NCBI GenBank assembly: GCA_041859375.1
Contig: JBHEKP010000286.1
Coordinates: forward strand, 1-59,770
Source of the DNA: JBHEKP01 sp041859375
Lineage (GTDB): Bacteria; Hydrogenedentota; Hydrogenedentia; Hydrogenedentales; CAITNO01
DNA length: 59,770 bases
Reading direction: 5' to 3'
Position numbers and translations under genes: made by a program. The notes beneath the pieces are model-generated. The model saw only the letters and a list, made by a program, of their open reading frames with translations. It searched no databases and had not been told where the DNA came from. Positions within the stretch are counted from its first letter, which is position 1. Each line of letters starts with the position of its first letter. Positions 25,913 to 34,210 of this stretch are shown here, one piece after another.

Positions 25913-26136
25913 GCTTGGCAGCCTTTCGTTTGGTTTCCGGCGGAGCGCGCCGGGATGCCTGTGGAATTTTCACTTTCGCACACGGGGATATCATAAACAA
26001 TGCGCCGGGTGAAAAAAAAACAGGCGACCGCGATTAGATTTCCGGCCGGTATTTCATTATCATGTCGCCCCGTCACTGGTGCGCCCCGCCCTGCGGGCGC
26101 CGAAACCGCCAAACATGCGAATCAAGGAGGTTACCC

Positions 26137-27204
26137 ATGCCCAAGGTGAAGAAGGTACTGAATGTGGGAATTATCGGCTCCGGCGCCATCGCGCGCGAAC
26201 AGCACCTCCCCTATTGGCGCGAGCTGGAGGAGGAGGGGCGCGTGAAAATCGTCGGCGTGTGCGATCTTGTGAAGGAGCGCCGCGAGACGGAGGCGGCGAA
26301 ATGCCGGGGGGCGAAACCCTACGCCGACTACCGAAAAATGCTCCATGAGAACGAGTTTGACGTGATTGACGTCTGCACCCAGAACCGGGTGCACGCCCCG
26401 GCCACCATCGCGGGTCTCCAGGCGGGCGCGAATGTGCTGGTGGAAAAGCCCATGGCGATGAACCAAAAGGAATGCATGGCCATGATTGCCGCCCAAAAGA
26501 AGGCCGGCAAAAAGCTGATGGTCGCGCAGCACATGCGCTTTGAGGAGCGCGCCCAGAAGATGAAGGAAGTCATCATGAGCGGCGCATGCGGTGAGATTTA
26601 CACCGCGGAGACCAAGTGGCTCCGCCGCAGGGGCATTCCCGGATGGGGCATGTTCCACATCGCCAAGGAGTCGCTCGGCGGACCGCTCATTGACATCGGT
26701 GTGCATATGATGGACCTGTGCGTGTGGCTCATGGGATGCCCGAAGCCCGTGGCGGTTTCCGGCAAGGTTTACCGCAAATTCGGCGATCGCGAGGATCTGT
26801 TCAACGCAGACTGGGGCACCCCCTACCCCCCGAAACAGTTTGATGTTGAGGACTACGCCACCGCCTTTGTCCGCTTTGAGAAAGGCATCACCATGCAGGT
26901 GCAGGTTTCCTGGGCGGCCAACGTCCACGATGAGATCGAAAACCTGTACGTGCTGGGTGATAAGGGCGGCGTGGGCACCAACCCGCTGGGTTATTTCAGC
27001 GCCGACCACAACTCGCTGACCCACAGCACCTGGGACTGGCTCTCGACCGAGGACGGGCACCGCCGCGAGGTCCGCCATTTCTGCGAGTGCGTGGAAAAGA
27101 ACAAGCCGGTCATGGTGAAACCCGAGGAGTCCCTCCGCATCCAGAAGATTATTGACGCCATTTACGAGTCGTCAAGGAAGAACAGGGAAATCACGATTAA
27201 ATAG
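26137..27204 (+). CDS. Gfo/Idh/MocA-family oxidoreductase (second copy)
   Basis: 355 aa from ATG 26137, which has a near-perfect AAGGAGG 7 nt upstream; the in-frame extension from 26062 covers that site. The Rossmann motif is LNVGIIGSGAIAREQHL. FDVIDVCTQN and VLVEKPMAMN with the catalytic-site Lys follow, and the substrate domain has LGGPLIDIGVHMMDLCVWLMG. Only distantly similar to the 21228 copy, so not a recent duplicate. Likely a sugar dehydrogenase working on products of the neighbouring hydrolases and isomerases. A terminator follows. Confidence 0.93.
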   Translation: MPKVKKVLNVGIIGSGAIAREQHLPYWRELEEEGRVKIVGVCDLVKERRETEAAKCRGAKPYADYRKMLHENEFDVIDVCTQNRVHAPATIAGLQAGANVLVEKPMAMNQKECMAMIAAQKKAGKKLMVAQHMRFEERAQKMKEVIMSGACGEIYTAETKWLRRRGIPGWGMFHIAKESLGGPLIDIGVHMMDLCVWLMGCPKPVAVSGKVYRKFGDREDLFNADWGTPYPPKQFDVEDYATAFVRFEKGITMQVQVSWAANVHDEIENLYVLGDKGGVGTNPLGYFSADHNSLTHSTWDWLSTEDGHRREVRHFCECVEKNKPVMVKPEESLRIQKIIDAIYESSRKNREITIK

Positions 27205-27220
27205 CACTGCGCTTTCAGGA

Positions 27221-27253
27221 AAAGGCCGGCGTTCAGCGCGCCGGTCTTTTTTT
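27221..27253 (+). terminator. intrinsic terminator after second Gfo/Idh/MocA gene
   Basis: GGCCGGCG and CGCCGGTC pair around a 7-nt loop, followed by seven T residues (27247-27253). The TAA stop of the convergent receiver gene is at 27254-27252, next to the T-run. Confidence 0.75.
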
Positions 27254-27614
27254 ATGCGCATCCGGCGCGGGAGAGCAGCTCACGCAGGGCGAATACGTCA
27301 ATTTCACGGGGAACCACCCCCGCAAGGGCGTACTTTTCCACCTTTCGGGGATCGATTTCATTGCTTGTGATGATGAAAATCGGCAGTTTTTTGTCCACAA
27401 GCGGGGTTCCACGCAGGGCGGCGCAGCATTCAAAGAGATTGATAACCCCGATGGCCGAGTCCAGAAAGACCGCACCGGCGGGTTCCGCCTCAGCCTCGTG
27501 TATAACTTCAAGGCCGTTGAGCGCCCAGACAGTTTCCAAACCCAGGCTTTCCAGGGTGGCGGACACCGCCTGGTAAAGCCCGTAATCATCGGTGCCTATC
27601 AGCATTTTTCCCAT
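27252..27614 (-). CDS. degenerate stand-alone receiver-like protein
   Basis: 120 aa with CheY-like layout: acidic pair in MLIGTDDYGL, likely phospho-Asp in AVFLDSAIGV, and IFIITSNEID with the conserved Thr/Ser position. The invariant Lys after beta-5 is replaced by Arg (VVPREIDV). No output domain. The start is ATG 27614, with the minus-strand purine-rich AAAGGAGGCGC upstream. It may be a phosphate-independent adaptor. No kinase gene is adjacent. Confidence 0.7.
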   Translation of the reverse strand: MGKMLIGTDDYGLYQAVSATLESLGLETVWALNGLEVIHEAEAEPAGAVFLDSAIGVINLFECCAALRGTPLVDKKLPIFIITSNEIDPRKVEKYALAGVVPREIDVFALRELLSRAGCA

Positions 27615-27755
27615 GGGAAAGCGCCTCCTTTGCAGCCGCTAAACGTCCATAAGCATAACACGGCCGGGTCCGGGAGTGAATTTCAGGAACTTGGGCGGTG
27701 ATTCGGTGTTCAATCCGGCGAGGGTCGTGAACCAGTGAAACAAAGGAGACCGAAG

Positions 27756-28415
27756 ATGAGACATATTGGGATGATTATGGCGGTTCTGGCGTTGGCATGT
27801 TTTTCGGCGCCCCTGTTCGCCCAGGATGCCCCGGCTGCTGAGAAACCCGCAAAGGCCGGAGAAAAAGCCGACGCGAACAAGGACGGCAAGGTGACTTTCG
27901 ACGAGCTCAAGGCGGTGCGCCCCGAGCTTACCCAGGAGAAGTTCAAGAAAATGGACCATGACGGTGACGGTGTCCTCACCAAGGCGGACCGGCAGGCCAA
28001 GCCGGACGGGGGTGCGGCCAAGGGTGACGCCCAGCACAAACCGGGGGCGTTGCGGGAAAAAATCGCCCAGGCGGACACCAACAAGGACGGCAAGGTGACC
28101 CGTGAAGAAGCCAAGGCGGGCATGCCCAAGATGACCGACGAGCAGTTTGCCAAACTTGACACCAACAAGGACGGCGCTATTTCCAAGGAAGACCGTCCGG
28201 CGGGCGCGGCGGCGCCAACTGCGGCGGGCGTCTCCCCTGAGGCGCGCAAGAAAGCCGCCATGCGCATCACCGAGGCGGACGCGAACAAGGACGGCAAAGT
28301 TTCCCTGGAGGAGGCCAAGGCAAAGTTCCCCAAGATGACTGATGAACGTTTCAAGAAGATGGATCGGAATGGTGACGGTTTCGTCTCAAGGGATGACAGG
28401 AAGAAGGACCAGTAA
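27756..28415 (+). CDS. secreted protein with six EF-hand calcium-binding loops
   Basis: 219 aa from ATG 27756 (AAAGGAGA upstream). The Sec signal MRHIGMIMAVLALACFSAPLFA is followed by six canonical 12-residue loops starting at residues 39, 67, 107, 135, 175 and 203: DANKDGKVTFDE, DHDGDGVLTKAD, DTNKDGKVTREE, DTNKDGAISKED, DANKDGKVSLEE and DRNGDGFVSRDD. They form three pairs with a 68-residue period, so the gene grew by duplication of a pair. Calcium binding in the periplasm or outside the cell is very likely; the partner is unknown. A strong terminator follows. Confidence 0.9.
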   Translation: MRHIGMIMAVLALACFSAPLFAQDAPAAEKPAKAGEKADANKDGKVTFDELKAVRPELTQEKFKKMDHDGDGVLTKADRQAKPDGGAAKGDAQHKPGALREKIAQADTNKDGKVTREEAKAGMPKMTDEQFAKLDTNKDGAISKEDRPAGAAAPTAAGVSPEARKKAAMRITEADANKDGKVSLEEAKAKFPKMTDERFKKMDRNGDGFVSRDDRKKDQ

Positions 28416-28436
28416 TCCGGCGGCATGAATTTCTGA

Positions 28437-28474
28437 CGCGCGGACGGTTTTGACGCCGTCCGCGCGTTTTTTTT
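28437..28474 (+). terminator. strong intrinsic terminator after EF-hand gene
   Basis: CGCGCGGACGG (28437-28447) pairs perfectly with CCGTCCGCGCG (28456-28466) around an 8-nt loop, followed by eight T residues. Confidence 0.92.
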
Positions 28475-28479
28475 ATGTC

Positions 28480-28508
28480 TTGACCGGATGCCGCCCGCCC
28501 GGTATCAT
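28480..28508 (+). promoter_or_regulatory. sigma70-like promoter for the 988-aa exported protein
   Basis: TTGACC (28480-28485), 17-nt GC-rich spacer, TATCAT (28503-28508). It starts 5 nt after the preceding terminator's T-run and 47 nt before the ATG at 28555. Confidence 0.6.
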
Positions 28509-28554
28509 CCCCTTGGGCCGTGGACGGTGAAGCTTTGCAAAGGAGTGATGAAAG

Positions 28555-31521
28555 ATGTGGTTCAGGAACGTTTCGATTGTGTGTGCCGTGCTTGCCACGG
28601 TGGGATGTGTTTGTTTAGCGCAGGCGGAGGAGACCGGCCCGAAGGAGGAAGTTTTCACCGGGGAGCTTCTTTCCTACCCCGGTGCCTGGAGTTTTCAGAT
28701 TCCACGGCACCACATCATCGTGGTGAGCGACGCCCAGCTGGAGGCCCTGTCCAACCCGGATCAGGTGGTGGACCTGAGTCTTACCCATGACAAGCGGGAG
28801 CAGAGCCTGCGCCAGGTATGCGAGCAGGCCAGGGGCATCGGCGCCCGCACCCTTATCATCGCCTTTGACCATTTCTTCTCCCAGTACCGCAAAGGCGCGG
28901 ACAGCGCGCCGCGCAAGCTGATGCCCGACACGCAGGAATACATTGACCGGATAGCGGCAATCAGCAAATTCGCGGGGGAATACGGGCTGGGGCTGGAACT
29001 CAGCCTGCTGACCCCCCTTGAAATCGGTCCGGGGTATGCGGCGGAGACAGGCGAGTCCGGACTGTGGATGCATTACCGCAAGGGGATCCGCGACCCCAAG
29101 TCCGGCGACTACAGCGTTGAACTGTGGCGGCAGACGGGCTGGAGCAACAACAAGGGGCCGGTGGTGTTGAAGGACGCGGGAGTGCGGGTTTTTGCTTTCA
29201 GGGAGCGGGGTGTCCCGGGCAGTTCCTACCGGGCGGTGGATCCGTCGGATATTGTGGAAATCACGGACACGGCAAAGGTGCAGATTTTCGAGGGGTTGCG
29301 GCGCGGCTCTGGCGAATACGGTGCGGTGCGGGTGCGTGTCCATGGCACGGGCGGCGGCGACGGGCGCGACAAGGTGCTGGTGGTGCAGCAATACCACACC
29401 CCCGAGATGGACTACTTCAGTGAAAACGCCCTCCCCTACCTGCAAAAACTGTGCGACCGCTACGCCGACGCCGGAGTGAGGCTCAACGCACTTTACAGTG
29501 ATGAGATGCACATCCAGCAGGACTGGCACTATTTCAGCCACCATGACAACGGCACTTTTGCGCTGCGCTATGTCAGCCCCGGTTTCCAGCGGCGCTTCGC
29601 GGAAAAGTATGGCGCGGAATACGGCGACTTCGCAAAGTACATGATCTATTTCACCACGGGCCAGGAGGACGCGGCGAATGATCTCACGGCCAAACAGGAC
29701 ATCATGCATGTCTTTGGCGGCTCCCCGGAGGAAATCCAGCGGACGGCGCTGTTCCGTTCGCGCTATTACAGAATGCTGCAGGACGGCGTGGTGGATCTGT
29801 TCACAGCCGCAAAGCGGCACATGGAGGGGCGCATGGGCCGTCTGCTGGAGGCGCGCGCCCACGCCACTTGGGCGGAAAGCCCCACCATTGACAAGTGGGA
29901 AACGGGAAGACAGCCCCACCAGCAGCACCAGTATGAGTACACCCCCAATTTTGTCTGGTCCTGCACGGTGCACCAGGCCGCCGCAGCCTGCCAGGATTAT
30001 TTCAAATGGGGTGATTTTCTGACGGGCAACGGCAATGACCATGCCGAGGGCGGCTGGCTGGACCGGAACTACATGGGCCTGTCGCTGGCATGCTCCACGG
30101 GAATCATCAACCGGATTCCCTATTCCTACGGGGCCCACTGGGGCATGCCCGCGGCGGTCAACGAGCGGCGGGACGCACTGGTGAACGCCTTCGGCGCGGC
30201 GGGCGCGCCCTATTACGACATGACCCGGCAAATGCGGCACCGTGACGTGGGGGTGCTGATGCTTTACCCCCTGGATTTGGTGGCTGTGAATGAGCGTTTT
30301 GGCTCATGGATGGTCCAGTACGCCTATGCCAACATGATTACCCAGGCGAAATTGGTGGAGTTGGGCAGGGTGGAAAATGGGGCCATACTGCTCGGCGGCC
30401 GCCGATTTACCACCCTCGCGGCACTTTTTGAGCCATTCCCCTCCAAACAGTTCCTGTCCATGGTGAAAGAGTTCGTCTCCACGGGCGGCAAACTCGTCTG
30501 GTCCGGACCACCGCCGGTGCTGGACACGGATGGGGATTCCGCGCTGGCTCCTTGGTCGGAATTAATGGGGGTGGGTTACACGCCCGGGCAGGATGATGGA
30601 ATTTTAGGCCCAGGCAGGACGATCGCTTTTGGCGGGACGCTGGCCCGGGTGCCGCCGATGACCGTGCTCACCCATTTCACAGTGGATCGCCTGTATCCCA
30701 TAACACCGGGGGAGGGCGTCGAGACGGTGGCAAGTTCCGGACGCCATGTGCTGGGCGCGCTCAAGCACCATGACGGAGGGGGCCTGTCGCTGACCTTGGG
30801 GTTCCGGCCAAGGGACGACCAGTCCGCAAGCCTGGGGTATGAATCACGGCAATGGTTTGAATTGCTCACGGCCATTGGCGCATATCCGGCCACGGGAAAA
30901 TTCCCCGATGTCAATGACAACACGGAATATCTCTCCCGCACCACGCCCTATCTCTGTTGTCGTTTTCCGGATGGCACGGTTGCGGTGGCCCCCCACCTGC
31001 GGGACGTGGAGGAATGCTGGCCCGGCGGCTTCGCCCGCGAAAAGGAAAAAGATGACGAATTGATGAAGGGTGTTGTCCTGCCCACAGACCGGACGGAACT
31101 TGCCGCGTTTAAGGTCAATGGACGTGAGGTGACCTATTCGGGCCGGCTGGCGCTCTCCTTCAATTCAGATGACGGGGGGAATCTGTCCGCGTTCGCCGGG
31201 ATGGATTGCGACCGCATCACAATTAACGGAAAAGAAACGGTGTTTGCCGACAAAAAAATGCCCCTTGTGGCCTGGGCCCCGGTGGAGCAGGGGCGGCGGG
31301 TGGAAAACGGCGCGGTCATGATTCTCTTTTACTGGGGGGAGGGCCTGTTGACACTGCCTGCGCCGGACCTGCCGGAGGCGGTTGCGGTGGTCTGCCAGGG
31401 CGCGTTGCCGGGCAGCCGGGGCGAGGTGATGGAGCACACGCTTGGCAACGGGGTGCTGACGGTTAAGGCCGACGCCGCGCACGCGAACAGGTGGATTTAT
31501 GTGACCTCCCCGTCACATTAA
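28555..31521 (+). CDS. large exported glycoside-hydrolase-like protein
   Basis: 988 aa with signal peptide MWFRNVSIVCAVLATVGCVCLAQA. The middle reads as a (beta/alpha)8 barrel of the glycosidase superfamily (YADAGVRLNALYSDEMHIQQD; SPGFQRRFAEKYG), and acidic residues in YSDEMH are candidate catalytic positions. Around residues 590-680 is a segment like the amidotransferase-fold domain of family-42-type beta-galactosidases (AILLGGRRFTTLAALFEPF, then STGGKLVWSGPPP). The C-terminal 250 residues look like beta-sandwich. I cannot name a GH family. It is expressed from its own promoter and meets the next gene tail to tail. Confidence 0.6.
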   Translation: MWFRNVSIVCAVLATVGCVCLAQAEETGPKEEVFTGELLSYPGAWSFQIPRHHIIVVSDAQLEALSNPDQVVDLSLTHDKREQSLRQVCEQARGIGARTLIIAFDHFFSQYRKGADSAPRKLMPDTQEYIDRIAAISKFAGEYGLGLELSLLTPLEIGPGYAAETGESGLWMHYRKGIRDPKSGDYSVELWRQTGWSNNKGPVVLKDAGVRVFAFRERGVPGSSYRAVDPSDIVEITDTAKVQIFEGLRRGSGEYGAVRVRVHGTGGGDGRDKVLVVQQYHTPEMDYFSENALPYLQKLCDRYADAGVRLNALYSDEMHIQQDWHYFSHHDNGTFALRYVSPGFQRRFAEKYGAEYGDFAKYMIYFTTGQEDAANDLTAKQDIMHVFGGSPEEIQRTALFRSRYYRMLQDGVVDLFTAAKRHMEGRMGRLLEARAHATWAESPTIDKWETGRQPHQQHQYEYTPNFVWSCTVHQAAAACQDYFKWGDFLTGNGNDHAEGGWLDRNYMGLSLACSTGIINRIPYSYGAHWGMPAAVNERRDALVNAFGAAGAPYYDMTRQMRHRDVGVLMLYPLDLVAVNERFGSWMVQYAYANMITQAKLVELGRVENGAILLGGRRFTTLAALFEPFPSKQFLSMVKEFVSTGGKLVWSGPPPVLDTDGDSALAPWSELMGVGYTPGQDDGILGPGRTIAFGGTLARVPPMTVLTHFTVDRLYPITPGEGVETVASSGRHVLGALKHHDGGGLSLTLGFRPRDDQSASLGYESRQWFELLTAIGAYPATGKFPDVNDNTEYLSRTTPYLCCRFPDGTVAVAPHLRDVEECWPGGFAREKEKDDELMKGVVLPTDRTELAAFKVNGREVTYSGRLALSFNSDDGGNLSAFAGMDCDRITINGKETVFADKKMPLVAWAPVEQGRRVENGAVMILFYWGEGLLTLPAPDLPEAVAVVCQGALPGSRGEVMEHTLGNGVLTVKADAAHANRWIYVTSPSH

Positions 31522-33926
31522 CGGTTTTGCAGCAGCGCCCGGATGTTGTCGGCCTCCTGACGCTGCCAGGCCTTGCGCTTATCCAAAAAACGATTGTAGA
31601 AGGCCAGTTGCCGATCCTGCAATCCCTCGGTGTATTCGCCGAAACAGGGAACCAGCAGGTCAATCCAGCAGGCGATTCGCTCGAGTTCCTCAGGGGAAAG
31701 GACCACCCCGTTGTGGCCCTCCCTGAGCATCCGCATCAGTGGGCTTTTTGCCGCCCCCGCACTGTGGGGGGGCAGCATCTGCGGGGGGGACTGGACGTTG
31801 ATCCAGTTGGTGACACGCCTGTTTGCCAGGGCGCGGTAGGCCGGGCTCCAGGTGCCGGGCGCGCCCTGAAGGCTGAATGCGGCGGGTTTCCCCGCCTTCG
31901 GTGTGCCATAATTCATGAACTCTGGCGCGGTCACCACATCAGGATGGTCTATTGTCAGTGCGCCGGAAGGGCTCACCATGCGGTCCGGTTCGTTAAGAAA
32001 ATGGCACTGAACGCAGTGTTTGTCCAGTATGGGCTGGATTTCCCGGTGGAAACTGAAGCCCCTGCCCCCGTATGGCACCGGTTCCAACACCCTTGGGCCG
32101 CCCTTGAGGGCGACCGCATGGCGCGCGACGGGCGGCGCGCTGTTTTTGCTTTCATGGCAGCCGGCGCAGGAAAACACTTCGCCGGGCTGAACCTGCGCCC
32201 AGCTTCGCATGGTCTGCACCGCCTCGTTGTGTTCATTGAGGGCTTGAAAATAAACGGGCGTCCTTGCCGGGACCTTGAAAAACGCCGAACCATCCCCGGC
32301 AACCGGGACGGTACCCAGCACTTCCTTCACATCCCAGGTGCCCTCAATCGACACCGGTGTGCTGGCCAGGGCCGCCCCGGCCTCCCCCTTGTTGGTGTTG
32401 TATCCCGCCCCCGCCGCGCGGAAATGGAGCGCCACCACCCGAAGTTTGCTGATGGTTCCCCGGGCCACCCCCTGAAGCCCCGGACCGTGGTGGACATCCT
32501 GCACGAAAAAAGCGCCGCTTTCCTGCTGGTAGTCCGCCAGGGTTGGTGTCTCATGCGGAACAGGCCGGTTGTCGATCGGCACGGGCTGGTTGCATGAGAT
32601 TGCGTGATCCCATGCAAGCAGTTCCCGTCGGCCGTCTTTGTGCATCCAGTACAAACCGAAGGGGTCTTTGCTGTTGGCCGGCTTGAAAGCGACAATGAAT
32701 TCTTCCCCGTTTATGGGGTATGGGTACTGGAACTGATCCCCTTCCTGGCCGTAGGCGTCGATTTTGGCGGATGCGGTTGGCCTGACCGGGGCGACAAGCT
32801 GCGCTCCCGCGTTTTCCTGTCGCCCAAGCGAGGGGTCCAGCAGGCCCAGCCACCCCTTTTGGATGGTGTGGTGGCCTGAAAAAACGGCCACCAGTTTTGT
32901 CGTTCCGGGTATGGCCCGCGCATGGAGAATGGCGGTGGGAAACCATGAATTGTTGCCGTAGCACTCCGTCTGGGCGGTGCCGTCCGGCCGCATTTGGAAA
33001 AGGCCCTGCGGGTAAATCTGACCCCGGTCGTTGTAGTCCCAGCGGGTGTACACCACCCGGCCGTCCCAGGTGACGGTGGGGTAGTTGGTGTGCACCTGGT
33101 CATGGGTTATACGGCGCAAAAAACGGCCGTCCGGGCCGCAGGTGTATAAGTTGCTCACCTCCGTCCAAAAACAGTCCACTGTCTGGACACATCGCGTTGA
33201 ATTGAAGAGGATGTCCCCGTTTGGAAGGTACACCCCCTCATAGTCGGCGAAACCGAGGCCGAAGGTTATTTGGCGTGTTGAACGGTCGGCCAGTGTCATC
33301 TCGTAGAGGTGATAATCATCCTGGTCAAGGGATTTTTTCCAGGAGAAGAGCACCCGCTTTCCGTCGCGGGACACGTCCGGGTCCCGGATCACGCCGGTGG
33401 GGTCATCAAAAAGTGTTTCAACAGTGCCCATACCCTGTTCGATGCGGAGCAGGCACAGGCTTGCTCCGGGCGTGAAATGCCGCTCGTTTTGCGCGTCTGA
33501 CTGGCCTTCGGTGTAGGCGTAGTGGGATCCGCCCAAATCGTAGTGCTTGGTGAAGATGATTTGGGGGTGTTTCCCGGCAAGCAGGCGCAACCGTTTTTCC
33601 CGGCGCAGAAGGCAGGCTTTGGCATACAATTGTTCCCACTGTTCATCCGAATGGGGACGGGACGCCTTGCGACCGTTCACTGGGGGTGAGTCTGGTTGTT
33701 CCTGCGGGTTGTCCAGTTCGCTGTATACCGCGCCCAAAACCTCATGCATTTTTTGGGGGGAGGACGCCCCGTCCTGCAACTGCCAGTCAGACAAGACTTC
33801 TTGAGGAATATGCCCGGCAAAAACAGGCATGCAAAATACTGCCAGGCATGCGGCAAGGGTCCATGCCGACAGTGCCGGGGGGAAACTAACGCGAGGTTTG
33901 AAACAGGAGGCGGTGAATGATTCCAT
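31518..33926 (-). CDS. HzsA-like protein: PD40/WD40-type propeller plus two CXXCH haem motifs
   Basis: About 802 aa. A signal peptide (ALSAWTLAACLAVFCMPVFA) is followed by TolB/PD40-like propeller strands (DPDVSRDGKRVLFSW; LPNGDILFNSTR; YPTVTWDGRVVYTRWD). A later domain resembles the middle domain of the hydrazine synthase alpha subunit family, with c-type haem motifs CAGCH and CVQCH about 50 residues apart, near 586 and 637. Proteins of this kind are common in Planctomycetes and relatives that do not perform anammox. The start is uncertain: ATG 33926, or a TTG about 18 nt upstream preceded by AGGAG. No hzsBC genes lie nearby, so hydrazine synthesis is not implied. Confidence 0.75.
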   Translation of the reverse strand: MESFTASCFKPRVSFPPALSAWTLAACLAVFCMPVFAGHIPQEVLSDWQLQDGASSPQKMHEVLGAVYSELDNPQEQPDSPPVNGRKASRPHSDEQWEQLYAKACLLRREKRLRLLAGKHPQIIFTKHYDLGGSHYAYTEGQSDAQNERHFTPGASLCLLRIEQGMGTVETLFDDPTGVIRDPDVSRDGKRVLFSWKKSLDQDDYHLYEMTLADRSTRQITFGLGFADYEGVYLPNGDILFNSTRCVQTVDCFWTEVSNLYTCGPDGRFLRRITHDQVHTNYPTVTWDGRVVYTRWDYNDRGQIYPQGLFQMRPDGTAQTECYGNNSWFPTAILHARAIPGTTKLVAVFSGHHTIQKGWLGLLDPSLGRQENAGAQLVAPVRPTASAKIDAYGQEGDQFQYPYPINGEEFIVAFKPANSKDPFGLYWMHKDGRRELLAWDHAISCNQPVPIDNRPVPHETPTLADYQQESGAFFVQDVHHGPGLQGVARGTISKLRVVALHFRAAGAGYNTNKGEAGAALASTPVSIEGTWDVKEVLGTVPVAGDGSAFFKVPARTPVYFQALNEHNEAVQTMRSWAQVQPGEVFSCAGCHESKNSAPPVARHAVALKGGPRVLEPVPYGGRGFSFHREIQPILDKHCVQCHFLNEPDRMVSPSGALTIDHPDVVTAPEFMNYGTPKAGKPAAFSLQGAPGTWSPAYRALANRRVTNWINVQSPPQMLPPHSAGAAKSPLMRMLREGHNGVVLSPEELERIACWIDLLVPCFGEYTEGLQDRQLAFYNRFLDKRKAWQRQEADNIRALLQNR

Positions 33927-34157
33927 ATCGAGCGTAATTTTCAACAAAATCCTGCTCCTGCACTGATATAATGGCAAAGATTACTGGATATTAGAAGTTT
34001 CTGCAACTAAGACCCGTACAGAGGGAATCTGGTTGAGGGCCCCTTTGTTTTTTTTAAAGTTGAGGATAAAACCCGGAAAAAATTCACGGCTAAACGCCAA
34101 ATTCAGGAAAATGTGGATTTGATGCCGTTTCTGTGATTTTTGCAGAATGATTTTCAC

Positions 34158-34186
34158 TTGACGAAGTTGTCCAGTGTTTCTATAAT
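34158..34186 (+). promoter_or_regulatory. near-consensus sigma70 promoter of the giant surface-protein gene
   Basis: TTGACG (34158-34163), exactly 17 nt, TATAAT (34181-34186). The predicted start is near 34193, giving a leader of only about 18 nt to GTG 34211. The upstream gap (33978-34157) is AT-rich with poly-T and poly-A tracts typical of UP elements. Confidence 0.8.
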
Positions 34187-34210
34187 CAGGACAAGATTAG
34201 GAGATGCTCT

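Noticed and set aside
28615..30240. 541-aa minus-strand frame inside the glycosidase-like gene
   Set aside because: Antisense of a protein with a signal peptide, promoter and coherent fold; no motifs of its own.
31518..33926. anammox hydrazine synthase
   Set aside because: Only an alpha-like subunit is present with no hzsB/C or nitrogen genes; HzsA-like proteins are common in non-anammox bacteria.
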